From the NCBI GenBank assembly GCA_963820415.1, contig CAWFZT010000009.1, forward strand, positions 186,001 through 250,000: a stretch of 64,000 nt of DNA, read 5' to 3'. The notes below the pieces were generated by a model that ran no database searches, was not told where the DNA came from, and was given only the letters and a program-made list of their open reading frames with translations. A program made the translations under genes and the position numbers. Origin of the DNA: CAWFZT01 sp963820415. Lineage in GTDB: Bacteria > Chloroflexota > Anaerolineae > Anaerolineales > Anaerolineaceae. Every line of letters begins with the position of its first letter. The first letter of the stretch is position 1. Shown in pieces: positions 1-9,413 of this stretch.

Positions 1-111
1 TCGTAGTATCTGGAATCGCTACCCAGGCAAATTATAGCACGTCCATAAATCGTTGCGCATTCTATTTAAGTCGAGTAAAATCAATGTGAAGCAATTTCAT
101 ACATTCTGATA

Positions 112-2313
112 ATGACCCTGACAGTTGGGACGCTCCTCAATAATAGATACCGCATCATTTCCATCCTCGGGCAAGGAGGCATGGGGTCAGTTTATCGCGC
201 CTTTGATGAAAATCTACGCCTAGATGTGGCTGTCAAAGAGAACTTGTTCCTGACCGATGAGTATGCCAGGCAATTTCAGCTTGAGGCCAGCATTTTGGCC
301 GGGTTGAGGCAGCCCAATCTACCACGGGTCGGAGATCACTTCATCATGCCCGGCCAGGGCCAATATCTGGTGATGGATTACATGGCTGGCGAAGACTTAC
401 GCCAGCGTATTGAACGGTTGAACTGCCTTGCGGAGCAAGAAGTCATTCTGATAGGGGCTGTGATCTGCGACGCCCTCACTTATCTGCATACCCGCCCTCA
501 GGCGGTGATCCACCGGGATATTAAACCCGGCAATATTAAAATCACCCCCGAGGGTGAAATATACCTGGTAGATTTTGGGTTAGCTAAAGTCATGCAGGAC
601 AGCCAGGCCACAACCACTGGGGCGCGGGCCATGACGCCGGGGTATTCGCCTCCCGAACAATACGGCATTGCTCATACCGACTCACGGTCGGATGTCTATT
701 CACTGGGAGCCACTCTATATGCCGCTATGACCGGCATTATTCCGGAAGATGGCCTGGCCCGGGCCACAGGTAAGGCGCAGTTAACCCCACCGAACCAGCT
801 CCAACCTAAAATCAGCCGACGCCTTTCTTCGGTGATCGAAAAAGCGTTGGCCGTGGAACAATGCGACCGCTACCAGACGGCTGAAGAATTCAAGCAAGCC
901 CTGCTGCATGCCGGCGACATTAGCCGTCTCCCTCAAGGGAAAATCCTTATTTCGCCCCCGCCTTTGGGCCAGGACCCCGCTTCAGTTGAGACAAATAGTC
1001 CTTTACCCGAAATTCGGCTGACCAACCACAATCATGCCCAGCTTGGTCCCAACCATAGCGAACCGATCTCATCCAGGCTAGAAAAGAATTCCTGGTGGTG
1101 GATTGTCATTATGATATTGATTGTGATCGCGGTGGGGGCTCTGCTTCTTTTAGGGACGGATAAGAGGTGGAAGACTACTGCCATTCTTCCCAGATTCGTT
1201 TCTAATCTCCTGCCTCAAAGCGCCACTCCTACTTACCGTGCAACCGCGACCCTTAAACCCACCAATCGACTGGCATTGATAAAAACAGATAAACCTTCCC
1301 TGCCCCCTACGAACACTATTACACCTACAGTCACCTTTTCACTCCCCCCTAGCCTTACCCCACACCCAACTCTAACCTTCACGCCCACACAGACCCCCAC
1401 GCCTTCTGATTCACCCACCCCTAACGCGACCGCTTTGGGGGGTGGTATGGGAGAAATAGCTTATTCCTCAAAACAAGATGGCACGATACAGATCTGGCTG
1501 ATGGATGCCAGCGGCAACCAGCTTAGCAAAATCACCAACATGCCTGCCGGCGCCTGCCAGCCAACCTGGTCGCCTGATGGGAATCAACTGGCTTTTACTT
1601 CTCCCTGCGATGGGCGGCATGACCTTTATCCAGGGGCGCAAATATACCTGATTAATGTCGATGGGACTAACCTGCATCTTCTGCCCGTCCCAAACGACCC
1701 TCAGGGTGATTTCGATCCTGCCTGGTCTCCGGATGGGAAAAAGATCGCCTTCACTTCGCTGCGCGGCGGATCTCCCCACATCTTCCTGTATGACCTGGTT
1801 ACCAATGTCTTGATCCAGGTCACCAACAGCCATTACATTGATCGCCAACCATTCTGGGAACCGGGCGGTACTCACCTGGCCTTCGTGCGAATGTTTCTTT
1901 ACGCACAGGTCTGGTGGGTCGATGTGACCAATCCTGCAAACCTGAAAGAAACGCAGTTCAGCCCGTACAACAATATCAGCGATTATTGGCCCGCCTGGTC
2001 GTCGAATGGACAGTTGGTACTCTATAGCCAGGTTCAGCCGGGATCTAATCCTTTCCTGGTTGGCCTGATTGTTTCGAACCGGATATACGGCACGGAGAGA
2101 CGCATTCGGCCGGGTGGACCGGATATGTCTTGTCCAATTGCACAAGTAAATATTTCTCCAGACGGTAATTATCTGGCATTTGAAAGCTGGCCGGATGGAT
2201 TGAACCATGATATCTATATAATGGACATCCAGGGCGCGAACCTTCGAAGACTCACGCAAGATCCAGGACCTGACTTCAATCCAGCCTGGAGGCCAGGTAG
2301 TGTAACACCCTGA
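112..2313 (+). CDS. Membrane Ser/Thr protein kinase with C-terminal PD40 propeller (copy 1)
   Basis: PknB-type (Hanks) kinase expected to phosphorylate Ser/Thr in the cytoplasm while an extracytoplasmic sensor responds outside. The kinase domain spans about residues 12-265, with the glycine loop GQGGMGSVY, ATP lysine K42 (VAVKEN), catalytic HRD at 134-136 (IHRDIKPGN) and DFG at 154-156. One membrane helix lies near 329-350, followed by a Pro/Thr-rich stalk to about residue 440. The C-terminal part carries repeated WSPDG..(I/L)AF(T)S blades of the PD40/TolB-like type, probably a beta-propeller. All catalytic residues are present, so it should be active. The next gene is a close paralog only 22 bp downstream. 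No clear Shine-Dalgarno precedes this ATG. The ligand of the propeller cannot be read from sequence. Confidence 0.93.
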   Translation: MTLTVGTLLNNRYRIISILGQGGMGSVYRAFDENLRLDVAVKENLFLTDEYARQFQLEASILAGLRQPNLPRVGDHFIMPGQGQYLVMDYMAGEDLRQRIERLNCLAEQEVILIGAVICDALTYLHTRPQAVIHRDIKPGNIKITPEGEIYLVDFGLAKVMQDSQATTTGARAMTPGYSPPEQYGIAHTDSRSDVYSLGATLYAAMTGIIPEDGLARATGKAQLTPPNQLQPKISRRLSSVIEKALAVEQCDRYQTAEEFKQALLHAGDISRLPQGKILISPPPLGQDPASVETNSPLPEIRLTNHNHAQLGPNHSEPISSRLEKNSWWWIVIMILIVIAVGALLLLGTDKRWKTTAILPRFVSNLLPQSATPTYRATATLKPTNRLALIKTDKPSLPPTNTITPTVTFSLPPSLTPHPTLTFTPTQTPTPSDSPTPNATALGGGMGEIAYSSKQDGTIQIWLMDASGNQLSKITNMPAGACQPTWSPDGNQLAFTSPCDGRHDLYPGAQIYLINVDGTNLHLLPVPNDPQGDFDPAWSPDGKKIAFTSLRGGSPHIFLYDLVTNVLIQVTNSHYIDRQPFWEPGGTHLAFVRMFLYAQVWWVDVTNPANLKETQFSPYNNISDYWPAWSSNGQLVLYSQVQPGSNPFLVGLIVSNRIYGTERRIRPGGPDMSCPIAQVNISPDGNYLAFESWPDGLNHDIYIMDIQGANLRRLTQDPGPDFNPAWRPGSVTP

Positions 2314-2335
2314 TCCTTGCCTGGGAGAGGATTAA

Positions 2336-4429
2336 ATGACACTTGAGTTGCGCAGTTTGCTACACGACCGATATCGCATCGAACAGATCATTGCTCAAGG
2401 AGGCATGGGAGCAATCTATCGCGCCACGGATGAAAGCCTAGGGGTGGATGTAGCAGTTAAGGAAAACCTATTCACTACCGAAGAATCAACCCGCCAGTTC
2501 CGCCGTGAAGCGACTATTCTGGCCGGCCTGCGCCATTCAAACCTGCCGCGAGTGACCGACCATTTTGTTATACCAAGCCAGGGCCAATACCTGGTCATGG
2601 ATTTTATTGAAGGAGAAGACGTGCGGCAGACCATCACCCGGGATGGCAAGTTGCCTGAAACAGACGTGGTTTTTATTGGATCGGTCATTTGCGATGCACT
2701 GTCTTACCTGCACTCCCGACCCTCACCTATCATCCACCGGGATATTAAGCCAGGGAATATAAAAGTAACCCCAACCAAGCAAATTTACCTGGTTGATTTT
2801 GGCCTCGCTAAAGAATCCCAGGCTGGACAGGCTACTACGATCGGCGCCCAGGCGCTTACGCCAGGATACGCGCCACCCGAGCAATACGGACAGGGCACCA
2901 ACTCGATTTCAGATATCTATTCTTTAGCAGCTACCTTATACGCAGCCCTGACCGGACAAATTCCCGAAGATGGTCTGGCGCGGGCGATGGGCAGCGCCAC
3001 CCTGACCCCTATCCGTAAATACAACCCGGCGGTATCAGAACGGGTGGCTACAGTAGTCGAAAAAGCGATGTCGGTGGATATCAGCCAGCGTTATCAATCC
3101 GCCGAAAATTTCAAGCAGGCCCTGCTCAGTTCCAATACTGCTGCGTTTCAGCGCACACAATTAATCCAGAGGCAAGCCTCTACGACTGCGCCGTCCGATC
3201 GAACAGTCTCTTTACCCGAAAAAAAAGTGACTTCTCCTGTCCCTCAAAGCACATTCAGCCAGTCGGTTTCCTCCCCGGTCGCCAAACCAGCTTTGCCGGT
3301 CATACCCCTGGTTATCGGTGCCTTCGTCCTTCTCGTCCTGGTAGCCGTCGGCGCACTTTTGGTTTTCGGGGGCAGCTTCCTGTTAGGAAGCAGTCAAAAG
3401 CCAACCACTCCAACGCCTCCCCCAACTCATATCGCAGTTATACCTCCCACCAGTACGGCTACCACAGCTCCCATGGAGACCGCAGCCCCAACCAATACTG
3501 TTGCGCCTGCCACCTCCACCATCCCGGTTGCGGTCGTCACTCAAGCTCCCACAGCCACCTTTACCCCCTCAGCCACTCCCCTGGGCGGAGGAGCAGGGCA
3601 AATTGCTTTTACTTCTACACGGTCTGGCATCCCTCAAATTTGGACCATGGATATCACCGGGCAGGGGTTGAAACAGGTGACTAACGTTCAGGATGGCGCC
3701 TGCCAGCCTTCCTGGTCTCCGGATGGTAAGAAATTGGTTTACGTTTCGCCCTGTAAAGGCAAGCAAGATTCTTATAAGAATGCCGGTCTGTTTATCATCA
3801 ACGCCGACGGAACCGGGTTGACCATTCTTCCTTCGCATCCAGCCGGGGATTATGATCCAACCTGGTCTCCGGATGGCGACCGCATCGCCTTCACCTCCCT
3901 CCGGCAGGATATCCCGCATATTTTTGTCTACAATTTGAAAGACCATTCAACCATCCGGTTGTCCAGCCAATCGACTTACGACAGCCATGCAGCCTGGTCT
4001 CCGGACGGCAGCAAGATCGCTTTTGCGACCACCCGCCAGGGGCAGCCGCAAATCTGGGTGATCAGCTCGACCGATACCACCGGGAAAACAGCGGCCGAGT
4101 TCACCAAGCTAACGGATGGCAACACATATTCCCCGGATTGGTCTCAACCGGATGGAAGTCGCATAATTTACAGTGAAGGCTCCGGACCGTGGCTGGCGTC
4201 ACGCGAATATCCCCCTTCAATCACCGACCAGGTCAAAATTGCGGAACAAATCTTCCCGGTTTTTTCACCCAGGTATTCCCCGGATGGGATGTGGATCATA
4301 TTCGAAGGGGTAAAAACAGGCAACCACGAGATTTTCATCATGACCCAAAACGGCAGCCAGTTGACCCAACTGACCAACGACCCGGCTTTCGACTTTCAAC
4401 CAGCCTGGCGACCTACCAGCGTTCCATAA
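2336..4429 (+). CDS. Membrane Ser/Thr protein kinase with C-terminal PD40 propeller (copy 2)
   Basis: Tandem paralog of the preceding kinase with the same architecture: kinase domain about 12-265 (AQGGMGAIY, K42, HRD 134-136, DFG 154-156), a Pro-rich juxtamembrane segment, a membrane helix at about 322-352, a Thr/Pro-rich stalk and PD40 repeats (WSPDGKKL, WSPDGDRIAFTS, WSPDGSKIAFAT). The activation segment TTIGAQALTPGYAPPEQYG closely matches copy 1 (TTTGARAMTPGYSPPEQYG), which supports recent duplication, whereas linker and propeller differ more. The start is supported by AGAGG a few bases upstream. The 22-bp spacing to copy 1 suggests co-transcription. The gene ends convergently with the PLP-enzyme gene on the other strand. 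Confidence 0.93.
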   Translation: MTLELRSLLHDRYRIEQIIAQGGMGAIYRATDESLGVDVAVKENLFTTEESTRQFRREATILAGLRHSNLPRVTDHFVIPSQGQYLVMDFIEGEDVRQTITRDGKLPETDVVFIGSVICDALSYLHSRPSPIIHRDIKPGNIKVTPTKQIYLVDFGLAKESQAGQATTIGAQALTPGYAPPEQYGQGTNSISDIYSLAATLYAALTGQIPEDGLARAMGSATLTPIRKYNPAVSERVATVVEKAMSVDISQRYQSAENFKQALLSSNTAAFQRTQLIQRQASTTAPSDRTVSLPEKKVTSPVPQSTFSQSVSSPVAKPALPVIPLVIGAFVLLVLVAVGALLVFGGSFLLGSSQKPTTPTPPPTHIAVIPPTSTATTAPMETAAPTNTVAPATSTIPVAVVTQAPTATFTPSATPLGGGAGQIAFTSTRSGIPQIWTMDITGQGLKQVTNVQDGACQPSWSPDGKKLVYVSPCKGKQDSYKNAGLFIINADGTGLTILPSHPAGDYDPTWSPDGDRIAFTSLRQDIPHIFVYNLKDHSTIRLSSQSTYDSHAAWSPDGSKIAFATTRQGQPQIWVISSTDTTGKTAAEFTKLTDGNTYSPDWSQPDGSRIIYSEGSGPWLASREYPPSITDQVKIAEQIFPVFSPRYSPDGMWIIFEGVKTGNHEIFIMTQNGSQLTQLTNDPAFDFQPAWRPTSVP

Positions 4430-4465
4430 CCGCAATTTTTCTTGATAGGCCTTACTTACCGGATA

Positions 4466-5429
4466 TCACTTGATCAAATTAGCTTGATAGTTACCGGCAA
4501 ATAACGCCGGTGTGCCTCCGGTATGCCAGAAGAGAACGGTATCCCGCGCTTTAAAGAAGCCGCGCCGGATCAGATCGATCAAACCAGCTGCGGCTCGGCC
4601 AGTATAGACCGGGTCTAACAGGAGACCTTCCTGGCGGGCAAACGCCAGAATAGCTTCCTTTTCTAGGTCGCCCATCACTCCATAGCCCCCGCCCAGGTAA
4701 TCACCGTTAACCAGAATGTCGGCTGGTTGGAAATTCATGCGTTGGCCGGCCAGGTCAGAAGCCTCAGTCGCCAGGTGAGAGACGATTTCTTGTAAGTCAG
4801 CTTCTTTTTCATCAATACTGATCCCCAGGATACGACCTTTCCAACTGGCGCACCGCGCCCCTAAAACCAGGCCAGCCTGTGTCCCGCCCGAAGAAGAAGC
4901 TACCACGATCCAATCCGGTTTCACCTGCTGGGTCAGCAGTTCCTCAAACGCAAACATGTAACCTAGTGTACCCAGGGGGTTTGAAGCCCCCAATGGGATC
5001 AAATAAGGCCGGCGTCCGGATTCCCAGGCATAGTCGAAAGTTTGCTGCAATACCACAGAGCGATCTTGTCGATTCGTCCAGACGATTTCAGCGCCGAGCA
5101 ATTCATCTATCAGTAAGTTACCGGATGGCGCCTGAGATGGGTCACCCGAAAGCACGAGGATACAATCCATTCCGTAATGCGCCGCCAGGGCTGCCGTTTG
5201 CCGGCAGTGGTTCGATTGCGCCGCGCCGACGGTAACTAGCGTACGCGCCCCATTGGCCTGCGCTTCGGCCAGCACCAGTTCGAGCTTACGCACTTTATTC
5301 CCGCCAAAGGCAATCCCGGTCAGATCGTCCCGTTTGACCCACAGACGCGGACCGCCCAGGAAAGCACTCAAACGCGGCAAACTCTCGACCGGCGTGGGTA
5401 GGTGAGCAAGGCGAACTCTTGGAAATCAT
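4466..5429 (-). CDS. PLP-dependent D-cysteine desulfhydrase / ACC-deaminase family enzyme (start region frameshifted)
   Basis: Fold-type II PLP enzyme of the D-cysteine desulfhydrase/ACC deaminase group, which makes pyruvate (or 2-oxobutanoate), ammonia and H2S from its amino-acid substrate. The PLP lysine motif is GGNKVRKLE, followed by GAAQSNHCRQTAA and the SSSGGTQAG phosphate-binding loop. The uninterrupted frame begins only at a TTG (5380), but the same frame upstream encodes FPRVRLAHLPTPVESLPRL, a normal family N-terminus, and has no start codon before a TGA. The natural start is the ATG at 5429-5427, overlapping the TGA of the upstream femAB as ATGA. It is one base out of frame with FPRV, so one surplus base (or two missing) is inferred at about 5420-5427. 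Last gene of the minus-strand operon. Substrate specificity is uncertain. Confidence 0.82.
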
Positions 5430-6523
5430 AAGGATACCTCCTGTTGAGCACGCACTTTACCGCGCCGGCGCAGGATGTCCAGAAACCGCGGTAGAGCACG
5501 CGTGTAAAGCGGGTAAAGCCAGGTGCGGGCCGGGAAATCCCAGGCCCCCAGGGTGCGTGCCACTTCTCCCCCTAGTCCTTCCTTGAAACGATAAACTCCC
5601 CACATCGAGTCCGTTTCAGTAAATTCGTCTGGGGCGCCCCACAAGTCATAATTGGTGCAGCCCAGCTCTTTTGCCCGGCGGATGGCAGCCCATTGCAACA
5701 AATAATTGGGCATTCTTTCCCGGTGGGCCTGGCGAGACATGCCATACAAATACCAGGCTCTCCCGGCAAAATGAAAAAGGAACAGGCCGGCAATAGGCTC
5801 GCCTTCCACTTCAGCGATCAACGCATCTGCCATGCCCTGCTGCATAAAAGTCTGCCAGACCGATTGGTAATAGGGTTCGGGCCGGATGACGAAACCATCT
5901 CGTACCGAGGTTTCAGCATACATGTGGTATAACATGGGGAAATCGGCCGGGCTTCCCGCCCTTATTTTGACCCCTTTACGTTCCGCCAGACGCAGGTTGT
6001 AGCGTGCTTTTTGTTTCATCCGACCCAGCAGCTCATCCTCCGAACAGGTCAGATTCAACCAGACAGTATTCTTAAACTGGACTTGTTCGCTCGAAAAGAG
6101 CCAGCCGCGACTGACCAGCTCATTGGCGAGGGTCTTCCCATTATCATTTTGCTTTTCATCCGCCCCGCCCGGAATCCCACGGGCGATGACAACTTCTGGG
6201 TCAATCTTTATGAAGATCGCCCCTTGTTTACACGCCAGGAGCTGCAAGTCATCCAGAACACGCACCCGCCAGGTTTGATCGCTCCAGTCAAGAAGAGGGC
6301 CACGCGGCACGTATAATACTCTCAAGCGGGCAGCGAAGCCGCCTAGCGAGATGGTCCGCTGTAGCACCAGCGCCGCAGCTTTAATCTCTCCATCCGATCC
6401 CTGCCAAACTCTGGGCAGCATTTCCCACCCGTTGGCTTCCTTTAGCTTTCCCCACTCCCAGGTTTGGAGAATGTGGGCTCCGGGCAAATGTGCAATTTGC
6501 GAATTCCAGGCTTGTACATCCAT
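5426..6523 (-). CDS. FemA/FemB-family aminoacyltransferase-like protein (copy B)
   Basis: Protein of 365 residues in the FemABX group (tandem GNAT-like folds), whose characterised members transfer amino acids from aminoacyl-tRNA onto lipid II interpeptide bridges. Family signatures visible are HILQTWEWGKLK near the N-terminus, KQKARYNLRLAERKGV in the middle, and YLLQWAAIRRAKELGC..YDLWGAPDE followed by MWGVYRFKEGLGGE near the C-terminus. The neighbouring gene is a paralog sharing every one of these motifs. The gene starts 3 bp after that paralog and its TGA overlaps the ATG of the PLP-enzyme gene. A role in peptidoglycan crosslinks or in aminoacylating a surface glycan is inferred from family and context; the amino acid used is unknown. 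Confidence 0.88.
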   Translation of the reverse strand: MDVQAWNSQIAHLPGAHILQTWEWGKLKEANGWEMLPRVWQGSDGEIKAAALVLQRTISLGGFAARLRVLYVPRGPLLDWSDQTWRVRVLDDLQLLACKQGAIFIKIDPEVVIARGIPGGADEKQNDNGKTLANELVSRGWLFSSEQVQFKNTVWLNLTCSEDELLGRMKQKARYNLRLAERKGVKIRAGSPADFPMLYHMYAETSVRDGFVIRPEPYYQSVWQTFMQQGMADALIAEVEGEPIAGLFLFHFAGRAWYLYGMSRQAHRERMPNYLLQWAAIRRAKELGCTNYDLWGAPDEFTETDSMWGVYRFKEGLGGEVARTLGAWDFPARTWLYPLYTRALPRFLDILRRRGKVRAQQEVSL

Positions 6524-6526
6524 CGT

Positions 6527-7519
6527 TCAGGCACTCGGAGTTTTGTTTTTCATTCGCCACCGGTACAGGCGATACAGGATCGGTTTGTAAACCCTCTGCC
6601 ATGCCCCTGCCGAGCGGGCTAGCCTGCCGCCAAAACCGCGTTTAAAGCGATAAACCCCCCATAAGCCGTCCGAACGCCCGGTAAAATAGGCATCCAGGAC
6701 TGCTTCATCTTCATCAGGTACTCCCCACAGGTCGTATTCGCGGCAGCCATGCTGGCGAGCCCAGCGCATGGCCTCCCATTGGAGCAAATACGCAGGCATG
6801 CGGTTGCGTTCTTCATCGCTGGATGCGCCATAAAAATACCAGGCGCGTAACCCCTGGTAAAATACCATCAGCCCGGCCAGTGGCCGGCCCTCGTATTCAG
6901 CCATCAGCAAGGCGCAGCGTCCATCTGGGCTGAACAAATCAAAGGCGCGTTGGTAGTATTCCAGGCTGTGGACTTCAAAACAGTCCCGCTCGCCGGTGAC
7001 TTTCATCAATGAGAAAAATTTTTCCGGGGCGTCCGCCTGGTTTACCACCACCCCCTTGCGATGCGCCAGGTGGATGTTATAGCGCGTCTTCTGTTTCATC
7101 CGCTCCAATACCTGCTCTTCACTTCCTGTAAGGTCTACCAGCATCGTCCGGCGTGGTTGGATTGGAGGAGCTGCCTGCCCAAATTTTTGCATGGTTAGCA
7201 GCCGCTCTTTACTCAATGGTTCAGAGGCATCTGGCTCAACGAGCAGGAAAATAGCGTTGTACCGGCGGCAGATCTTGTCCAACTCTGGCCATAAACTCTC
7301 CCAAACCTCGCCTACCGGCCCTTTAGGTAGATAAGCCACACTCAAGCCAAGTGGCAGTCGCCGGAACAACACCTGCGCTCCGGCCTGCCCAGATTGGATG
7401 CGAACTGGGGTCCAGCCAAAAGCGGCCTTTAACTCACCCCAGGCGCTGGTCTGCAGGATATGCGCCTCAGGTTGCTGGGTTAAAAATAAATCCCACTCAG
7501 AAGCTAACAGGACTGGCAT
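6527..7519 (-). CDS. FemA/FemB-family aminoacyltransferase-like protein (copy A)
   Basis: FemABX-type protein of 330 residues, paralogous to the next gene downstream. Motifs: HILQTSAWGELKAAFGW at the N-terminus, KQKTRYNIHLAHRKGV in the middle, then RMPAYLLQWEAMRWARQHG..YDLWGVPDEDE and GLWGVYRFKRGFGGRLAR. Its ATG shares a base with the TAA of the upstream capD-like gene (TAATG), which points to translational coupling and also fixes the true end of that interrupted gene. Two tandem FemAB genes could add two different residues in sequence, as FemA and FemB do in staphylococci, but the amino acids and acceptor cannot be deduced here. Confidence 0.88.
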   Translation of the reverse strand: MPVLLASEWDLFLTQQPEAHILQTSAWGELKAAFGWTPVRIQSGQAGAQVLFRRLPLGLSVAYLPKGPVGEVWESLWPELDKICRRYNAIFLLVEPDASEPLSKERLLTMQKFGQAAPPIQPRRTMLVDLTGSEEQVLERMKQKTRYNIHLAHRKGVVVNQADAPEKFFSLMKVTGERDCFEVHSLEYYQRAFDLFSPDGRCALLMAEYEGRPLAGLMVFYQGLRAWYFYGASSDEERNRMPAYLLQWEAMRWARQHGCREYDLWGVPDEDEAVLDAYFTGRSDGLWGVYRFKRGFGGRLARSAGAWQRVYKPILYRLYRWRMKNKTPSA

Positions 7520-9412
7520 TAATCGATGGAGGTCATTTCGGGAAATGGCATCGTACGGACTTTCGCCCCCGGGATGAGCTCATCCAGCAGGTTGAGAACT
7601 GCCTGACTTTCGCCCTCCTCGGCCAGGTGAATCAATTCATCCAGAGATTTATCCAATGTGTCCCCACTGTAACGATTCCGGGCATTCCAGCCTGAAAATT
7701 TCCGGGTGGCTGGTTGGGCGGAAGGAGGAATCCTGGTCCCACAGGTCTTCACTCAACTTTTCACCTGAACGAATCCCGGTAAAGACAATTTCTATGTCTT
7801 TCCCAGGCTCCAGCCCTGAAAGCCGGATCAAGTCTTCCGCCAGGTCGAGGATCCGTATCTGCTGCCCCATATTCAAAACGAAGGTCTCTCCATCTTCCCC
7901 CATACTGGCAGCCTGTAAGACGAGGTGAACTGCCTCCGGGATGGTCATAAAATAGCGCTTCATGTCCGGGTGCGTGACCGTCACCGGCCCACCCCGGGCT
8001 ATCTGGCGTTTGAAGAGCGGCACCACACTCCCCCGGCTGCCGAGGACATTGCCAAAACGTACCACGCAGTATGGCCTGCCTGAACGGCCAGCGGCATTCA
8101 ACACAATCATTTCGGCAATACGTTTAGTAGCGCCCATCACGTTGACAGGCCGGATAGCCTTATCGGTTGAGATCATAACCAATCGTTCTACGTCCCAGGC
8201 CAGGGCCGTCTCGACCAGGTTGCGCGTACCGAGAATATTGTTTGATACGGCCTCTTCGATATTCACTTCCATCAGCGGAACATGTTTATGCGCCGCGGCG
8301 TGGAAAACCACCTGAGGACGGTAGCGGGAAAAGACCGCTTGCATACGGGGTAAATCGCGCACGTCAGCAATCACCGGGCGAAATGGCAGGGATGGGAAAG
8401 ACTCCTGCAACTCGATTAATGCTTCAAAAATGCTGTTCTCACCATGCCCAAGCAGGATTAATTCAGAAGGACCCCAACGAGCAATCTGGCGGCATAGCTC
8501 ACGACCAATCGAGCCGCCTGCACCGGTCACCAGGATCGACCGCCCACTGAGTTCTTTGCCAATTCGATCTTCCTGGATGCGCGCCGGCTCACGCCGCAAC
8601 AGGTCAGTAATATCCACCTCGCGCAAACGGCTGACGCTGACTTTTCCCCCAAGCAGCTCATAAATCCCCGGCATGGTGCGGAAAGGAACGCTTTTCAGCC
8701 GGCATACATCCGCCACCAGGCGCACTACCCTCCCCGGAGCGGTAGGGATAGCTATCACCACTTCACCCACCTGGTACTTGTCCAACATCTGGGCCAGGTC
8801 AGTCAATGTACCAACCACAGGCACGCCGTATATCTGTTGTTTCTGTTTGGCTGGGTTGTCATCCAGAAAGCCAATCGGAATCACGTTCAATTGAGGGTTT
8901 TTCTGCAACTCGCGTACCACCAGGGCGCCCGCATCTCCGGCGCCGATGATCAGCGCTTTTTTAGCCTTACTTGCCAAGGGTTGGACCTGGGAATAATTGC
9001 GGTTTTCGGCCAGCAGGCGAAAAGCAAATCGGATACCGCCAGCGAACAGGATGGATAACAACCAGTCAATCACCAGGACTGAACGTGGGAACCCATAAAA
9101 CGCTCCCAGGGTGAAGGAACTGATCATTACCGTCGAAACCAGGACGGAAGCGGTGGTTACAGCCGTGATGATCTGCCTCATCTCCTGCATGCTGGCATAG
9201 ATCCACATGCGCCGGTAGAGACCAAAGGCATAGTACATCAAAGGCTTGATCAGCAGCGCTGCGCCCAACATCCAATAGGCCGAGGGCAGGTAGAAAAAAT
9301 ACGCTGCGCCCAATTCCAGGCGTAACGCATAGCTCCCTAAAACAGAGATTATCACCAGAAATATATCAGTAAACAAGATGTAACGATTGCGAATTTGAGG
9401 TTTCGCGCGCAT
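7519..9412 (-). CDS. CapD/PglF-like nucleotide-sugar 4,6-dehydratase, membrane-bound (frameshifted near C-terminus)
   Basis: Membrane-anchored SDR-type enzyme of the polysaccharide biosynthesis CapD/PglF/WbpM family, which typically convert UDP-GlcNAc to a 4-keto-6-deoxy sugar. The N-terminus has about four membrane helices (residues 10-125), then a first nucleotide-binding fold (GAGDAGALVVREL) and the catalytic Rossmann domain with GAGGSIGRELCRQ near 294 and the signature STDKAIRPVNVMGATKR. The long frame (7649-9412) ends in an aberrant tail, while the family C-terminus LDELIHLAEEGESQAVL continues in the -1 frame to a TAA at 7519-7521 that overlaps the next start codon. Adding one G to the run at 7662-7665 (CCCC on the + strand) restores a single reading frame. 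Probably a sequence error in a functional gene. Confidence 0.88.
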
Positions 9413-9413
9413 A

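Noticed and set aside
1468..2259. Long open frame on the minus strand inside the first kinase gene
   Set aside because: It is the antisense of the repeated PD40 blades; the plus-strand kinase is well supported and the antisense peptide has no family character.
7640..7700. Programmed -1 ribosomal frameshift in the capD-like gene
   Set aside because: GGGG alone is a poor slippery site, no downstream pseudoknot was recognised, and similar indels occur in unrelated genes; a sequence error is simpler.
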